Notes: generated from the letters alone by a model not told the origin. Positions 8,977 to 18,361 are shown, counted from the stretch's first letter. The stretch is DNA of 64,000 nt from CAIKMD01 sp963740675 (GCA_963740675.1 CAVUFS010000013.1:146188-210187); one strand, 5' to 3'. Made by a program: numbers and translations.

Positions 8977-9255
8977 CTATTCGATGATGCTCAAATCGCT
9001 CGAGCCCGCCGGCGGTTGTGCGATCTGTTCTTGCGTCATGCCCTGATTGGGGCTGCTGCCCTGCATGATGCCTTGATAGGTCTGAGTGCCATAGCTCATG
9101 TCGCTGCCCTGTACCTGCTGCTGATTGAGCTGCGACGTGATCTGGTTTTCGCGCTGATCCTGCGACGCATCGCTGCGGCTCGCGGCTTGCGCCGCGACGG
9201 TGGTTGCCACCGAAAGCGCGATGATGGCCGCATAGGTCGCGAATTTGTTCCTCAT
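8977..9255 (-). CDS. Small exported Gln/Ser-rich protein (unknown)
   Basis: 92 residues from the ATG at 9253-9255, which has an AAGGAG ribosome site seven bases upstream. MRNKFATYAAIIALSVATTVAAQA is a textbook signal peptide with cleavage expected near residue 24. The mature 68 residues are rich in Gln, Ser and Gly and have no Cys or recognised domain. It is probably a periplasmic or surface protein of low structure. It converges with the small paralogue pair across a shared terminator and lies 115 bases beyond the stop of the molybdenum hydroxylase gene, on the same strand. Confidence 0.7.
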   Translation of the reverse strand: MRNKFATYAAIIALSVATTVAAQAASRSDASQDQRENQITSQLNQQQVQGSDMSYGTQTYQGIMQGSSPNQGMTQEQIAQPPAGSSDLSIIE

Positions 9256-9370
9256 CGGATCAATCTCCTTTGCTCCAGGCGCGATGTCTCGCGCCGGCCA
9301 CAGAGACAACCCAAAATCGGCGATGCGGTTCCGCGGCCAAGCGCAAGCTTGGCCGCGTCCGTCGGAGGAA

Positions 9371-11650
9371 TTACGCGAACGAGCCTTTCAGCGCCTCCGG
9401 CCGGAAGGGCGCGCGGCGGAGCCGCACGCCAGTCGCGTCGAAGATCGCATTGGCGATCGCACCGGCCACCGGTCGCGACGACGGCTCGCCCGCACCGGTT
9501 GGCGGCATTTCCGGATGATCGAGCAACACGATGTCGATCTTCTCCGGCGCTTCGGTGATGTCGAGGATCGGATAGGTCTGCCAATCGACGCTCGTCACCT
9601 TTTGCTTATCGAAGCGCACCTCTTCCCACAGGCTGCGGCTGGTCGCCTGCACGATGTTGCCCTCGATGACGTTGTGCAGCAGCGCCGGATTGACGATGCA
9701 GCCGCAATCATGCGCCACCGCGAAACGCTTGGCGCGGACCTTGCCGGTACGGCGGTCGACCTCGACCTCGGCTGCGACGACAACGATCGTGTTGAGGCGC
9801 TTTGTGTAGGCGATGCCGCGACCGGTCACGACATCGGCCTTGTTGTCGCCCCTGGGGCCGGCAACGCGCGTCTCCCAACCGAATTTCTCCGCGGCGGCTT
9901 TGACGGCCGCGGCGTCGCGTCCGCTCAAATGTTTCAAGCGGAATTCGACCGGATCAGTTTTCGCCGCGAGCGCAAGCTCGTCGATGAAGCTCTCGCTGGC
10001 GAAATGGATCTGCGGTCCAACCGGATCGCGCAGATGCGAGGTGCGGAGCGGCGAGACACGATCGAGCGGTGCTGCGATCGTTTCCCAGGCCAGCAGCTTG
10101 TTCGGCACGTCGTAGGATTCGTCAGGCGTGCCGAAAGAATCGAGCGGCTTCAGCGGCACGCCCCATTGCTGGCCAATCAAGCTGTAAGCGGGATCGGATT
10201 CATTGCTGTCGAGATCGAGGCGTGAGAAGCCTTTGCTCTCGAATTGCAACGCAATGATTTTGCCCGAAGCATCGAGCCCGGCTTTCGCGTGATGAACCGA
10301 AGCCGGCCCTTTCGTGTCCCAGGTGATCCCCTCAGGCCGCATGCCTTGGACGCGCACCGGCTTGCCGGTTGCCTGCGCGAGGAAGGCAGCTTCGAGCGCG
10401 GCGTCGCCGGCGTCGTTGCGGCCGTACGAGCCCGGGCCGGTGAGCCAGATCGCACGGACTTTCTCCGGCGGCATTTGCAGTAATGCGGCGACACCATCGC
10501 GCGCATAATGCGGCTTTTGCGATCCGGTCCAGACCGTCATCACGCCGTCCTTCATCGCCGCGACGGCACAGGCCGAGCCCATGCTGGCATGCGATTGGAA
10601 CGGCCATTCGTAGTCGGCTTCGACGACTTTTGCCGCACTGGCCATCGCGTCATCGATCGAGCCGGTTTTCTTCTCGACCGTCCGCTTACGGACCGGTGCC
10701 TTGCGGATGTAGTCGTAGATCTGTGCCTGCTCGGGGAAGGCCGGGGCGGGCTGCGACCACGAGACTTTGAGCTGCTGCGCCGCGCGGATGGCGTTCCATT
10801 CTTTCGGCGCGACGACGGCTATATAGCCTTGCTTCTGTACGACCTTCGCGCCGGGGATGTTCTTGATCGAGCTTTCATCGACCGAATTCGCAACGGCACC
10901 CGCGACCGGCGGACGGATCACGCGCGCATGCAGCATGCCCGGGACGCGGATGTCGGTGACATAAGTCGCCGGCTGGGCAAACACCTTCGGCTTTACATCG
11001 CGACGCTTTGGAGTTTTGCCGACGACTTTGTAGTCGGCCGGCTTCTTCAATGGCGCGCCGCCATCGACGTCGAGATCGTTGCCGATCTTACCGTTCCATT
11101 TCATCGACACGTTGAAGAACTTGCCGCCGACGAGCTGGCTGTACGTGACCTTCTTGTTCGGCGCATCGGCGACCGCGATCACGCCATCGTTGACGGTCAG
11201 CTTCTCCACCGGCGTCTTCAGGCGATCGGACGCCATCTGCAGCAAGGTCTGGCGCGCTTGAGCCGCGGCGTGGCGCATCGGCTTACCGCCCCAGGTGATG
11301 CCGAAGCTGCCGCTCGCGCCACCTTGGTTGATAGTCGTGGCGCTGTCGCCCATCACGACCGCGACCTTGTCGGCGGGCAGATCGAGCTCTTCGGCGACGA
11401 TCTGAGCGATGCCGACATCGGTGCCTTGGCCGCCATCGATCTTGCCGAAGAAGACCGTGGCCGAGCCATCGCGATGGATCGCAAGATAGGAATCGAGCTG
11501 CGTCGGGTCGAGCGGTTTCGGTCCCTTCGTTGCGGCCGTGGCCGCGGCGGCGATCGATGCCGGCGCGGTGAAGCTGATGACGAGGGCGCCGCCGCCTTTC
11601 AGGATGCCGCGGCGGGTGAGGTCGGTGCGGAGCATATCGATATTCTTCAT
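9371..11650 (-). CDS. IorB-type molybdopterin-binding subunit of a molybdenum hydroxylase
   Basis: 759 residues from the ATG at 11648-11650 (GAGGCAGCA upstream). The N-terminus has a Tat-type signal (TRRGILKGGGALVISF), so the folded enzyme is exported with its cofactor. Downstream are the aldehyde-oxidase/xanthine-dehydrogenase Mo-cofactor segments, including GKIDGGQGTDVGIAQ, NQGGASGSFGITWGG and, near the C-terminus, GAGEPSSRP, whose Glu matches the catalytic base of the family. Together with the neighbouring 2Fe-2S gene it forms the two-subunit isoquinoline 1-oxidoreductase-like layout that lacks an FAD subunit. These enzymes hydroxylate N-heterocycles or oxidise aldehydes and usually pass electrons to a cytochrome; no cytochrome gene is adjacent here. 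Confidence 0.9.
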   Translation of the reverse strand: MKNIDMLRTDLTRRGILKGGGALVISFTAPASIAAAATAATKGPKPLDPTQLDSYLAIHRDGSATVFFGKIDGGQGTDVGIAQIVAEELDLPADKVAVVMGDSATTINQGGASGSFGITWGGKPMRHAAAQARQTLLQMASDRLKTPVEKLTVNDGVIAVADAPNKKVTYSQLVGGKFFNVSMKWNGKIGNDLDVDGGAPLKKPADYKVVGKTPKRRDVKPKVFAQPATYVTDIRVPGMLHARVIRPPVAGAVANSVDESSIKNIPGAKVVQKQGYIAVVAPKEWNAIRAAQQLKVSWSQPAPAFPEQAQIYDYIRKAPVRKRTVEKKTGSIDDAMASAAKVVEADYEWPFQSHASMGSACAVAAMKDGVMTVWTGSQKPHYARDGVAALLQMPPEKVRAIWLTGPGSYGRNDAGDAALEAAFLAQATGKPVRVQGMRPEGITWDTKGPASVHHAKAGLDASGKIIALQFESKGFSRLDLDSNESDPAYSLIGQQWGVPLKPLDSFGTPDESYDVPNKLLAWETIAAPLDRVSPLRTSHLRDPVGPQIHFASESFIDELALAAKTDPVEFRLKHLSGRDAAAVKAAAEKFGWETRVAGPRGDNKADVVTGRGIAYTKRLNTIVVVAAEVEVDRRTGKVRAKRFAVAHDCGCIVNPALLHNVIEGNIVQATSRSLWEEVRFDKQKVTSVDWQTYPILDITEAPEKIDIVLLDHPEMPPTGAGEPSSRPVAGAIANAIFDATGVRLRRAPFRPEALKGSFA

Positions 11651-11661
11651 TGCTGCCTCCC

Positions 11662-12129
11662 TCACGCCATCGCCGCCGCGCGTTTCACCGCGCGGATGAT
11701 CGCCATGTGGGTGCCGCATCGACACTTGAGGCCGCTGAGCCCTTTACGTATTTGCTCGTCGGTTGGATGTGGGGTTTCTTTCAGCAGAGCGGCGGCTGTC
11801 ATGATCCAGCCGTTGATACAGTAGCCGCATTGCGGCACTTGCTCCTCGACGTAGGCGGCCTGCAGCGGGTGCGGATGCTCTGGCGTGCCAAGCCCGGCGA
11901 GGGTGGTGATCTTAGCGTCTTTCACGGCGGAGAGTGGCGTCACGCAGGAGCGTGCAGCCTGGCCGTTCACATGCACGGTGCAGGCGCCGCATTGCGCGAG
12001 GCCGCAGCCGAAATGCGGATTGGACATGCCGAGCTCGTCGCGGAGCGCATAGAGCAGCGGCATGTTCGGATCATCCACAGAAAGCGTGTGAGATTTCCCG
12101 TCCACGACAAGGTGGATTTGCGTCGTCAT
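11662..12129 (-). CDS. IorA-type 2Fe-2S subunit of a molybdenum hydroxylase
   Basis: 155 residues. It has the two clusters of this family: a plant-type ferredoxin site CGLAQCGACTVHVNG...SC around residues 42-62, and a C-terminal helical-bundle site with CGYC near 99-102 and CRCGTH near 137-142. The subunit carries electrons from the molybdenum centre. It lies 11 bases upstream of the large subunit gene on the same strand and is surely co-transcribed. It has no export signal of its own, so it probably travels with the Tat-exported large subunit. The gene is divergent from the substrate-binding protein gene that follows. Confidence 0.93.
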   Translation of the reverse strand: MTTQIHLVVDGKSHTLSVDDPNMPLLYALRDELGMSNPHFGCGLAQCGACTVHVNGQAARSCVTPLSAVKDAKITTLAGLGTPEHPHPLQAAYVEEQVPQCGYCINGWIMTAAALLKETPHPTDEQIRKGLSGLKCRCGTHMAIIRAVKRAAAMA

Positions 12130-12214
12130 CGAGGTTCACTCCCATTCGACTTAAATTGCTTGGCGTGACAGACTATTCCTTCCGACAATGTCTAACAAGG
12201 TAGGGAGAGACTCC

Positions 12215-13225
12215 ATGAGGCCGTCAGCGGCACGTTTGTTCGGGACGCTCTTCGCTTTGCTCACGATGGCTTTACCGTGCGTCGCCGCCGAGCACATCAC
12301 GTTTGGCGTTGTCCGCTCGAGTGGCGGTATCCCGGCGATTATCGCCAAGGAGAAAGGTTATTTCGCGGCCGAAGGCATCGATGCGAATCTCGTGTTTTTC
12401 GAGTCCGCCCAGCCGATCTCGGTCGCGGTCGCTTCGGGCGATTGCGATTTCGGGTCAACCGGCATTACCGCCGCTTTCTATAATCTCGCTGCCCAGGGTG
12501 CACTGAAGGTCATTGCCGCGGGGACGTGGGACAAGCGCGGCTTCCAGAGCGTCGGCATGATCGTCTCAAACCAAGCCTATGCGGCTGGGCTCCACTCCTT
12601 TAAGGATCTTGGCGGGCATTCCGTCGCGATCACGCAGCGCGGCTCGCCGCTCGAGCTCTTTGTCGTCGAGACGGCGCAGGTCCTCAACATCGATCCCGCG
12701 ACCATCAAATTCCAGGCGCTGCAATCGAACGGTGTCGTCGCCTCGGCGGTCGCCGGTAATCAGGTTGATGCCGCGGTCCAGACCTCCGCGCCGTCTTACG
12801 CCCTCGTCGCGAAGGGCGACGCAAAAATCCTCGGCTGGTTCTCCGACGTTCTGTCGGGACGCCAGGGCGAGGCGATCTTCACCTCGACCAAAGTGGCGAA
12901 CGATCGGCCCGCGGCTGTGCGCGGCTTCCTCGCCGGCATACGCAAAGCGATGGTCTATTGGGATGCGGCTTTCGTCGACGCGAAAGGCGATCGTCAAGAC
13001 GGCCCGTCGTCGGGTGAAGCGATTGCCCTCGTCGCCAAGGAGCTTAACCAGCCGGAGAGCGTTGTTCGGGGAGGGATACCCTATTACGACCCGCAGGCGC
13101 GTATCTCGATGAAGGATATGGCCGCGTCGCTGGCCTGGTATAAATCGCAGAACATGGTGAAGCCGACTGTCGAGCTCGCACCGATGGTCGATAGACGCTA
13201 CGTGATAGAGATGCCGGAGAAGTGA
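12215..13225 (+). CDS. NMT1/SsuA-type ABC substrate-binding protein
   Basis: 336 residues. The ATG at 12215 is chosen because GGGAGAG lies just upstream and a signal peptide follows (MRPSAARLFGTLFALLTMALPCVAA). The mature protein has the type II binding fold marks of the nitrate/sulfonate/taurine group: FGVVRSSGGIPAIIAKEKGYF, SVAVASGDCDFG and ALQSNGVVASAVAGNQVDAA. It is the first gene of a seven- to nine-gene catabolic run; the importer ATPase and permeases sit about 3-6 kb downstream with a second binding protein. Its stop overlaps the start of the hydrolase gene (TGATG). Confidence 0.88.
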   Translation: MRPSAARLFGTLFALLTMALPCVAAEHITFGVVRSSGGIPAIIAKEKGYFAAEGIDANLVFFESAQPISVAVASGDCDFGSTGITAAFYNLAAQGALKVIAAGTWDKRGFQSVGMIVSNQAYAAGLHSFKDLGGHSVAITQRGSPLELFVVETAQVLNIDPATIKFQALQSNGVVASAVAGNQVDAAVQTSAPSYALVAKGDAKILGWFSDVLSGRQGEAIFTSTKVANDRPAAVRGFLAGIRKAMVYWDAAFVDAKGDRQDGPSSGEAIALVAKELNQPESVVRGGIPYYDPQARISMKDMAASLAWYKSQNMVKPTVELAPMVDRRYVIEMPEK

Positions 13226-14052
13226 TGTCGCAAGAATTCACCACCGAAGACATCGAATATCTGCGCCGCGGGGACAAGCCGCTGCTGGCGCGGCTCTATC
13301 GCCCGAAAGGCTCGGGGCCGCATCCGGCCGTGCTCGAGGTGCATGGCGGCGCGTGGACGACCAATGACCGCCTGGCCAATGTCGTCATTCACGAAGCGCT
13401 GGCGCGTGCCGGCGTGTTCGTGATGGCGATCGATTTCCGTATGCCGCCCGAGGCGCAATATCCGGCCTCGATCTGCGATATCAATTATGCCATCCGCTGG
13501 CTCAAGCTGCGCGCTAAGGAATTCGGTGTACGGCCCGGCCATATCGGCGGGCTCGGCACATCGAGCGGCGGGCATCAGATTATGCTCTCGGCGCTGCGAC
13601 CGCGCGACGCTACCTATAGTGTGACGCGTTTGCCCGGCGGCGAAGTTTTCGATGCCAGCCTCGCTTATATTGTGTTGTGCTGGCCAATCACCGATCCTCT
13701 GGCGCGCTATCGCATGGTGACGGAGAACGGCAATACGCGGTTGGCTGGAGCGCATCGCGCTTATTGGCCGGATGAGGCAGCCATGGCCGATGCCAATCCG
13801 CAGCTCATCTTGGAACGCGGCGAAACGGGTGCATTGCCCCCGACGCTCGAACTGCAGGGCACGAATGACGATAATGTCGTGCCCGACATGGCCGATCGCT
13901 TTGCTGCGGCTTATCGCAAGGCCGGTGGCACGATCGAGCTGGTGAAATTCCCCGGCGCGCCGCACGCTTTCACCGCCCGCGAGCCGGATAGCGAGCATGC
14001 GCGCAAGGCGCTCGATCTCATCACCGCTTTCGTGCTGCGGCTGGGCTCCTAG
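13225..14052 (+). CDS. Alpha/beta hydrolase (HSL-like esterase)
   Basis: 275 residues; the ATG overlaps the previous stop, so translation is coupled. Oxyanion-hole motif HGGAW is near residue 36 and the nucleophile elbow is GTSSGGH. An acidic residue in TNDDNVVPDM and the His in GAPHAF complete a plausible Ser-Asp-His triad. There is no signal peptide. It probably hydrolyses an ester or lactone of the substrate brought in by the neighbouring transporter. The precise substrate is unknown. Confidence 0.87.
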   Translation: MSQEFTTEDIEYLRRGDKPLLARLYRPKGSGPHPAVLEVHGGAWTTNDRLANVVIHEALARAGVFVMAIDFRMPPEAQYPASICDINYAIRWLKLRAKEFGVRPGHIGGLGTSSGGHQIMLSALRPRDATYSVTRLPGGEVFDASLAYIVLCWPITDPLARYRMVTENGNTRLAGAHRAYWPDEAAMADANPQLILERGETGALPPTLELQGTNDDNVVPDMADRFAAAYRKAGGTIELVKFPGAPHAFTAREPDSEHARKALDLITAFVLRLGS

Positions 14053-14123
14053 AGGCCCGCTTCCTGAGCTTCCTAAGCCATGCTACACCTTGGCGTAGCA
14101 CCAATGCCGGGGAGGGCAGGGCC

Positions 14124-14579
14124 ATGGCTAAGATTCGCCATATCGCGCTCGCGACCAACGATCCGATCAAGACGGCTGAGTTCTACAAGCAGGCCTTCGA
14201 TTTCAAGGAGGTCGGCCGGACCGGCAATCCGGACGATCCGGGTGGTATCGCTTGGGGCATCTATCTGAGCGATGGCACGCTCAATCTTGCGGTGCTGAAA
14301 TTCAAGAACGTAGATCAACTGGGCAAGGGCCTCGACTATGTCGGCATCCATCACTTCGGCGTGCTGATCGACGATCTCGATAGCTACATCAAGAAGCTCG
14401 AGGAAATGGGCGCACCATGCTTCATGCGGCCCGATCCGAGCATGGGCGGTGTATTCTTCGAGACAAAATTCCGCGGACCCGACGGCGTTGTCTTCGATTG
14501 CTCGGAGCATCCCTGGGCCGGCGCGGCGCCTGAAGGCAAGAGCGAAGTCGAAGTGAAGGAACTCGCCCCAGCCAAGTAG
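14124..14579 (+). CDS. VOC-family lyase or dioxygenase-like protein
   Basis: 151 residues with GGGGAGGGCAGGG ahead of the ATG. One VOC module spans residues 1-125: KIRHIALATNDPIKTAEFY with a ligand His, GIHHFGVLIDDLDSYI with another, and a C-terminal DGVVFDCSEH where a Glu or Asp would normally complete the metal site. It resembles the small glyoxalase-like proteins often found in aromatic-acid clusters. It is unrelated in length to the VOC gene at 6631-7278. Confidence 0.82.
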   Translation: MAKIRHIALATNDPIKTAEFYKQAFDFKEVGRTGNPDDPGGIAWGIYLSDGTLNLAVLKFKNVDQLGKGLDYVGIHHFGVLIDDLDSYIKKLEEMGAPCFMRPDPSMGGVFFETKFRGPDGVVFDCSEHPWAGAAPEGKSEVEVKELAPAK

Positions 14580-14592
14580 CGGTATTCATTTC

Positions 14593-14656
14593 ATCACGTC
14601 ACCCGCGGACTTGTTCCGCGGGTCCATGGATTGCTGGGACAAGCCCTGCAATGACG
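14593..14656. repeat. Extragenic palindromic element, family E
   Basis: An inverted-repeat element between the VOC and ThDP-enzyme genes: CGTCACCCGCGGACTTG then TTCCGCGGGT forms one hairpin, and the ATTGCTGGGACAAGCC...TGCAATGACG half follows. It belongs to the widespread GTCACCCGCGG...GCAATGACG type. It lies inside an apparent operon, so it does not necessarily stop transcription. Confidence 0.75.
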
Positions 14657-14675
14657 AAGTTAGAGGGAGGTTTTC

Positions 14676-16493
14676 GTGAGCGCTGATTCGGGAAAATTGA
14701 GCAACGAGCCGCAAGGGATCGAGCGGCCTCTGCCTTCGGAGGGCAGGAGCCTTTGGGGCAGCGATGTCGCCGGCGACATGATGCGCGCGCTCGACATTCC
14801 TTATGTAGCGCTCAATCCCGGCGCATCCTATCGCGGTCTCCATGACAGCATCGTCAACCGCCTCGGCAACGAGAAGCCGCAGATGCTGCTCTGCCTCCAT
14901 GAAGAGGCGGCGGTGGCCGTGGCGCATGGCTGGGCGAAAGTCACCGGCAAGCCGATGGGTGCGATCGTTCACAGCAATGTCGGCCTGCTGCACAGCTCGA
15001 TGGCGGTGTTCAACGCTTGGATGGATCGTGCGCCGCTGTTGCTCTTCGGCGCCACCGGCCCGGTCGATGCGATGAAGCGCCGGCCGTGGATCGACTGGAT
15101 TCACACGACCAAGGATCAGGCGGCGCTGATCCGTCATTTCATCAAGTGGGACGACCAGCCCGGCTCGGTTGCGGCGATCCCCGAAGCGATGCTGCGCGCC
15201 AAGCAGATCTCGACTACGGCGCCGTGCGGCCCGACCTACATCTGCTTCGACGCCGCGCTCCAGGAGCAAAAGCTCGACGCGATGCCGGTGATGCCGGATG
15301 CGTCGCGCTTCCCGTCGCCTGTGCCGGTCGCGCCGCCGCCCGATCAAGTCGAATCTCTCGCGCAGAAGCTGCACGCGGCACAGCGGCCGCTGCTGCTGAT
15401 GGGCCGCTTCTCGCGGAGCGAGCAAGGCTGGAAGGAGCGCGTCGCGCTCGCCGAGGCGCTCGGCGCCGTCGTGCTGACCGAAATGCGCAATGCGGCGACG
15501 TTCCCGACCGATCATCCGCTCGCCGGCGCGCCGCCACTGGGTCAGATCTCGCCGACAGCGAACGAACTCGTGCGTCAAGCCGATCTCATCGTATCGTTCG
15601 ATTGGGTCGATCTCGGCGGTGCGCTGATGAGTGCTGCGGGCAAAGGAAAGATTGCCGGCACCGTGGTGCGCATCTCGGTCGATCAATACTCGCATCACGG
15701 TTTCGGCATGGAATATCACGTCCTGCCGCCGGCCGATCTCTATCTCGCCGCCGAAGCCGACGCGACCGTGACCGCGTTGCTCACGGCCGTGAAGAAGCTC
15801 GGTGCGCGCAAAGCGCCGGCCTGGCCGGATCGCAAGCCGGCGCCTGTGCCGGCAATCCCGGCGCCCGATGCGTCAGGTACGATCTATGTGCCGCATATTG
15901 CGCAAACGCTGCAGAAGCTCGTCGGCGGGCGCAAGACCAGCCTACTGCGCCATTCGCTGTCCTGGCATGGTCATTTCTGGCCGATGCGCGAGCCGCTCGA
16001 CAGTCTCGGCACCGATGGCGGCGGCGGCGTCGGCTCGGGGCCAGGTACGTCGGTCGGCATGGCGCTTGCCCTCAAAGGCAGCGGCCGGTTGCCGATCGCC
16101 GTGCTCGGCGATGGCGATTTCTTGATGGGCAATCAGGCGATCTGGACGGCGGTGCATTACCGCGTGCCGCTGCTCGTCATCGTTTGCAACAACCGCTCCT
16201 TCTATAACGACGAACTGCATCAGGAGCGCGTCGCGAAAGAGCGCGAGCGCACCGTCGCCAATAAGTGGATCGGCCAGCATATCGGCGATCCGGATATCGA
16301 TCTCGCGACCATCGCGCGTGGCCAGGGCGCGACCGGCATCGGTCCTGTCCAGAAGCACGGCGATCTCGAAGCCGCGCTGAAAGAGGCGATCGCCGCCGTC
16401 GACGACGGCAAGGTCGTCGTCGTCGATGTGCGCGTCGCGGGCGGCTACGACGCGGGCGCTTCGGCGAACGTGCCGCGCGGCCAAAAGGAATAG
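14676..16493 (+). CDS. Thiamine-diphosphate-dependent enzyme (acetolactate synthase / benzoylformate decarboxylase type)
   Basis: 605 residues from a GTG preceded by GGGAGG. Three domains are visible: an N-terminal pyrimidine-binding domain with the activating Glu in LHEEAAVAVAHG, a central domain around residues 230-350, and a C-terminal diphosphate domain with the ThDP motif GDGDFLMG followed by an NN pair 25-30 residues later. This is the family of 2-keto-acid decarboxylases, carboligases and oxalyl-CoA decarboxylase. The insert GGGGVGSGPGTSVGMAL before the ThDP motif is typical of uncharacterised members in aromatic or keto-acid clusters. It probably decarboxylates or ligates a keto acid made by its neighbours. 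Confidence 0.88.
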   Translation: MSADSGKLSNEPQGIERPLPSEGRSLWGSDVAGDMMRALDIPYVALNPGASYRGLHDSIVNRLGNEKPQMLLCLHEEAAVAVAHGWAKVTGKPMGAIVHSNVGLLHSSMAVFNAWMDRAPLLLFGATGPVDAMKRRPWIDWIHTTKDQAALIRHFIKWDDQPGSVAAIPEAMLRAKQISTTAPCGPTYICFDAALQEQKLDAMPVMPDASRFPSPVPVAPPPDQVESLAQKLHAAQRPLLLMGRFSRSEQGWKERVALAEALGAVVLTEMRNAATFPTDHPLAGAPPLGQISPTANELVRQADLIVSFDWVDLGGALMSAAGKGKIAGTVVRISVDQYSHHGFGMEYHVLPPADLYLAAEADATVTALLTAVKKLGARKAPAWPDRKPAPVPAIPAPDASGTIYVPHIAQTLQKLVGGRKTSLLRHSLSWHGHFWPMREPLDSLGTDGGGGVGSGPGTSVGMALALKGSGRLPIAVLGDGDFLMGNQAIWTAVHYRVPLLVIVCNNRSFYNDELHQERVAKERERTVANKWIGQHIGDPDIDLATIARGQGATGIGPVQKHGDLEAALKEAIAAVDDGKVVVVDVRVAGGYDAGASANVPRGQKE

Positions 16494-16508
16494 CGGCCGG
16501 CGCGGGCG

Positions 16509-17378
16509 ATGCGCGCGGCGGCGTCGCAGATGCGGAGCGAGGAGAGCGGGAAAACCCGCTCTCCAACGCTTGCCGTCGAGGCGCTAACCAAACGTTTTAC
16601 CGATCTCTCGGCGATCGAGAGCGTCTCCTTCGCTGTCAGAAAAGGCGAATTCGTCGCCCTGATCGGCCCGTCTGGTTGCGGCAAGTCCACTCTCTTCAAC
16701 ATCATCGGCGGTCTGATCGGCGACTATACGGGTCGCGTGCTGGTCGATGGCGAGCCGATTGCCGGCGCCCATCGCGCGATCGGCATGGTGTTCCAGGAAG
16801 AGTCGACGTTTCCCTGGCGCACCACGCTCGACAACATCGCTTTTCCGCTCGAGGTCGCCGGCGTTAAGAAAGCAGAGCGAGAAGCTCGAGCGCGCGAGCT
16901 CGTGAAGCTTGTTGGTCTCGAAGGCTTCGAGGCGCGCTATCCGGCCGAGCTTTCGGGTGGCATGCGGCAGCGAACGGCGCTGGCGCGCACCCTCGCTTTT
17001 CAGCCGAAGATACTGTTGATGGATGAGCCTTTCGCCGCGCTCGACGAGCAGACGCGGCTGTTGCTCGGCGACAAGCTGCTGCAGATTCAGCAAGAGCTGC
17101 AGCAGACGACCTTGCTTATCACGCATAACATCGCTGAAGCGGTGCAGCTCGCCGATCGCGTCGTGGTCATGACGTTCCGGCCGGGAAGGGTGAAGCGCAT
17201 TTTCGAGATCGATCTGCCGCGGCCGCGCGACTCCGCGATCGTCAGCTCGGCGGCTTTTGGACAATACGTGGCGCAGATCTGGGCCGATCTGCGTGAGGAA
17301 GCCAGCAAAGGCCTGAGCGCGAGCGAGGCATCGCTCGCCCGTCGTTCGGGCAATAACGAGGGAGGGAAGGATGCGTAG
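16509..17378 (+). CDS. NitT/TauT-type ABC transporter ATP-binding protein
   Basis: 289 residues. All nucleotide-binding motifs are present: Walker A GPSGCGKST, Q-loop VFQEES, signature LSGGMRQR, Walker B ILLMDEP, D-loop and switch His in LITHN. The C-terminal 60 residues extend past the usual end, as in SsuB/TauB-like proteins. The start at 16509 is the first ATG after the previous stop, but the ATG at 16530 is also possible because neither has a strong ribosome site. It overlaps the following binding-protein gene by eight bases and energises the two permeases downstream. Confidence 0.93.
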   Translation: MRAAASQMRSEESGKTRSPTLAVEALTKRFTDLSAIESVSFAVRKGEFVALIGPSGCGKSTLFNIIGGLIGDYTGRVLVDGEPIAGAHRAIGMVFQEESTFPWRTTLDNIAFPLEVAGVKKAEREARARELVKLVGLEGFEARYPAELSGGMRQRTALARTLAFQPKILLMDEPFAALDEQTRLLLGDKLLQIQQELQQTTLLITHNIAEAVQLADRVVVMTFRPGRVKRIFEIDLPRPRDSAIVSSAAFGQYVAQIWADLREEASKGLSASEASLARRSGNNEGGKDA

Positions 17379-18327
17379 ATATTGGGCGATATCGGCGGCA
17401 TTGGTTCTTGCGGCGGCGATCCCGGCGCGTGCCGACAGTTTGAAGATCGCGATTCCGCAGAAAGGCGCTTGGGACACGTCCTTTAGCGTCTATGGCGATC
17501 GCCAAGGATTCTTCAAGGAACAGAATATCGATCTCGACATCACCTATACCGAAGGCGGCGCGACCACCGAGACCGCGGTGATCTCCGGCAGCGTCGATGT
17601 CGCGGTCGCGACCGGCACGCTCGGTATTCTTTCCGCTTATGTGAAGAACGCACCGGTGCGTATCATCTCGGCAGAATCAACCGGTGCCGCCGACACCTAT
17701 TGGTATGTGAAGGCCGGCAGCCCGATCAAAAGCTTCAAGGATCTAAGCGGCAAGACGATCGGTTTCTCGGCACCTGGCTCGTCGACCAATCTCGCGGTGC
17801 TGAACCTGCTGAAAGAGAACGGTATTACCGATGCGAAAATAATTCCGGCCGGCGCTGCGCCTGCGACTTTCACGCAAGTGATGTCGGGCCAGATTGATGT
17901 TGGTTGGGCACCGGCACCGTTCGGCATTCCGGACCTCAATTCCGGGAAGATCGTGATGATCGCGCGCTCGAATGATTCGCCCTCGGTGCGCAACGAGACC
18001 ATTCGTGTCAACGTCGCGAACCTCAATACGCTGCAGCAGCATCGCGATCTGATCGTGCGGTTCATGAAGGCCTATGTGAAGTCGGTCGATTGGGCCTACA
18101 CCAATCCCAAGGCGATCGACTATCTCGCCGAAGACAACAACATGCCGCATGAGGTCGCTGCCGATACGGTGCATAAATTCGCATCGCGCGAAGCGAACGA
18201 TCCATTCTCGTTCAAAGGCATCGATCGCGTCCTCGACGAGGCGCTTGCCGCCAAGCGCATTCCGAAAGCGATGAAAGAGGACGAAGTGAAAGGCGTCTTC
18301 GATATCGTGTGGAAGCCGGGTCAGTGA
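17371..18327 (+). CDS. ABC transporter substrate-binding protein (NMT1/THI5-like)
   Basis: 318 residues with signal peptide MRRYWAISAALVLAAAIPARA. The mature part carries KIAIPQKGAWDTSF, a GGATTETAVISGSVDVAVATG segment typical of binding proteins for planar carboxylates or sulfonates, and GAAPATFTQVMSGQIDVGW. It is the periplasmic receptor for the importer encoded around it, since ATPase, receptor and both permeases are contiguous. The earlier binding protein (12215-13225) may widen the substrate range. It overlaps the ATPase gene by eight bases. Confidence 0.92.
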   Translation: MRRYWAISAALVLAAAIPARADSLKIAIPQKGAWDTSFSVYGDRQGFFKEQNIDLDITYTEGGATTETAVISGSVDVAVATGTLGILSAYVKNAPVRIISAESTGAADTYWYVKAGSPIKSFKDLSGKTIGFSAPGSSTNLAVLNLLKENGITDAKIIPAGAAPATFTQVMSGQIDVGWAPAPFGIPDLNSGKIVMIARSNDSPSVRNETIRVNVANLNTLQQHRDLIVRFMKAYVKSVDWAYTNPKAIDYLAEDNNMPHEVAADTVHKFASREANDPFSFKGIDRVLDEALAAKRIPKAMKEDEVKGVFDIVWKPGQ

Positions 18328-18361
18328 ACGTTTGGCTGAGCTCGCCACTCATAACAATTCT

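Noticed and set aside
10508..11824. 438-residue plus-strand frame opposite the molybdenum hydroxylase
   Set aside because: Rich in Arg, Asp and His with no domain; it mirrors the codon pattern of the real gene on the other strand.
14586..15719. 377-residue minus-strand frame opposite the ThDP enzyme
   Set aside because: Same reason: an antisense shadow made possible by high GC at third positions.
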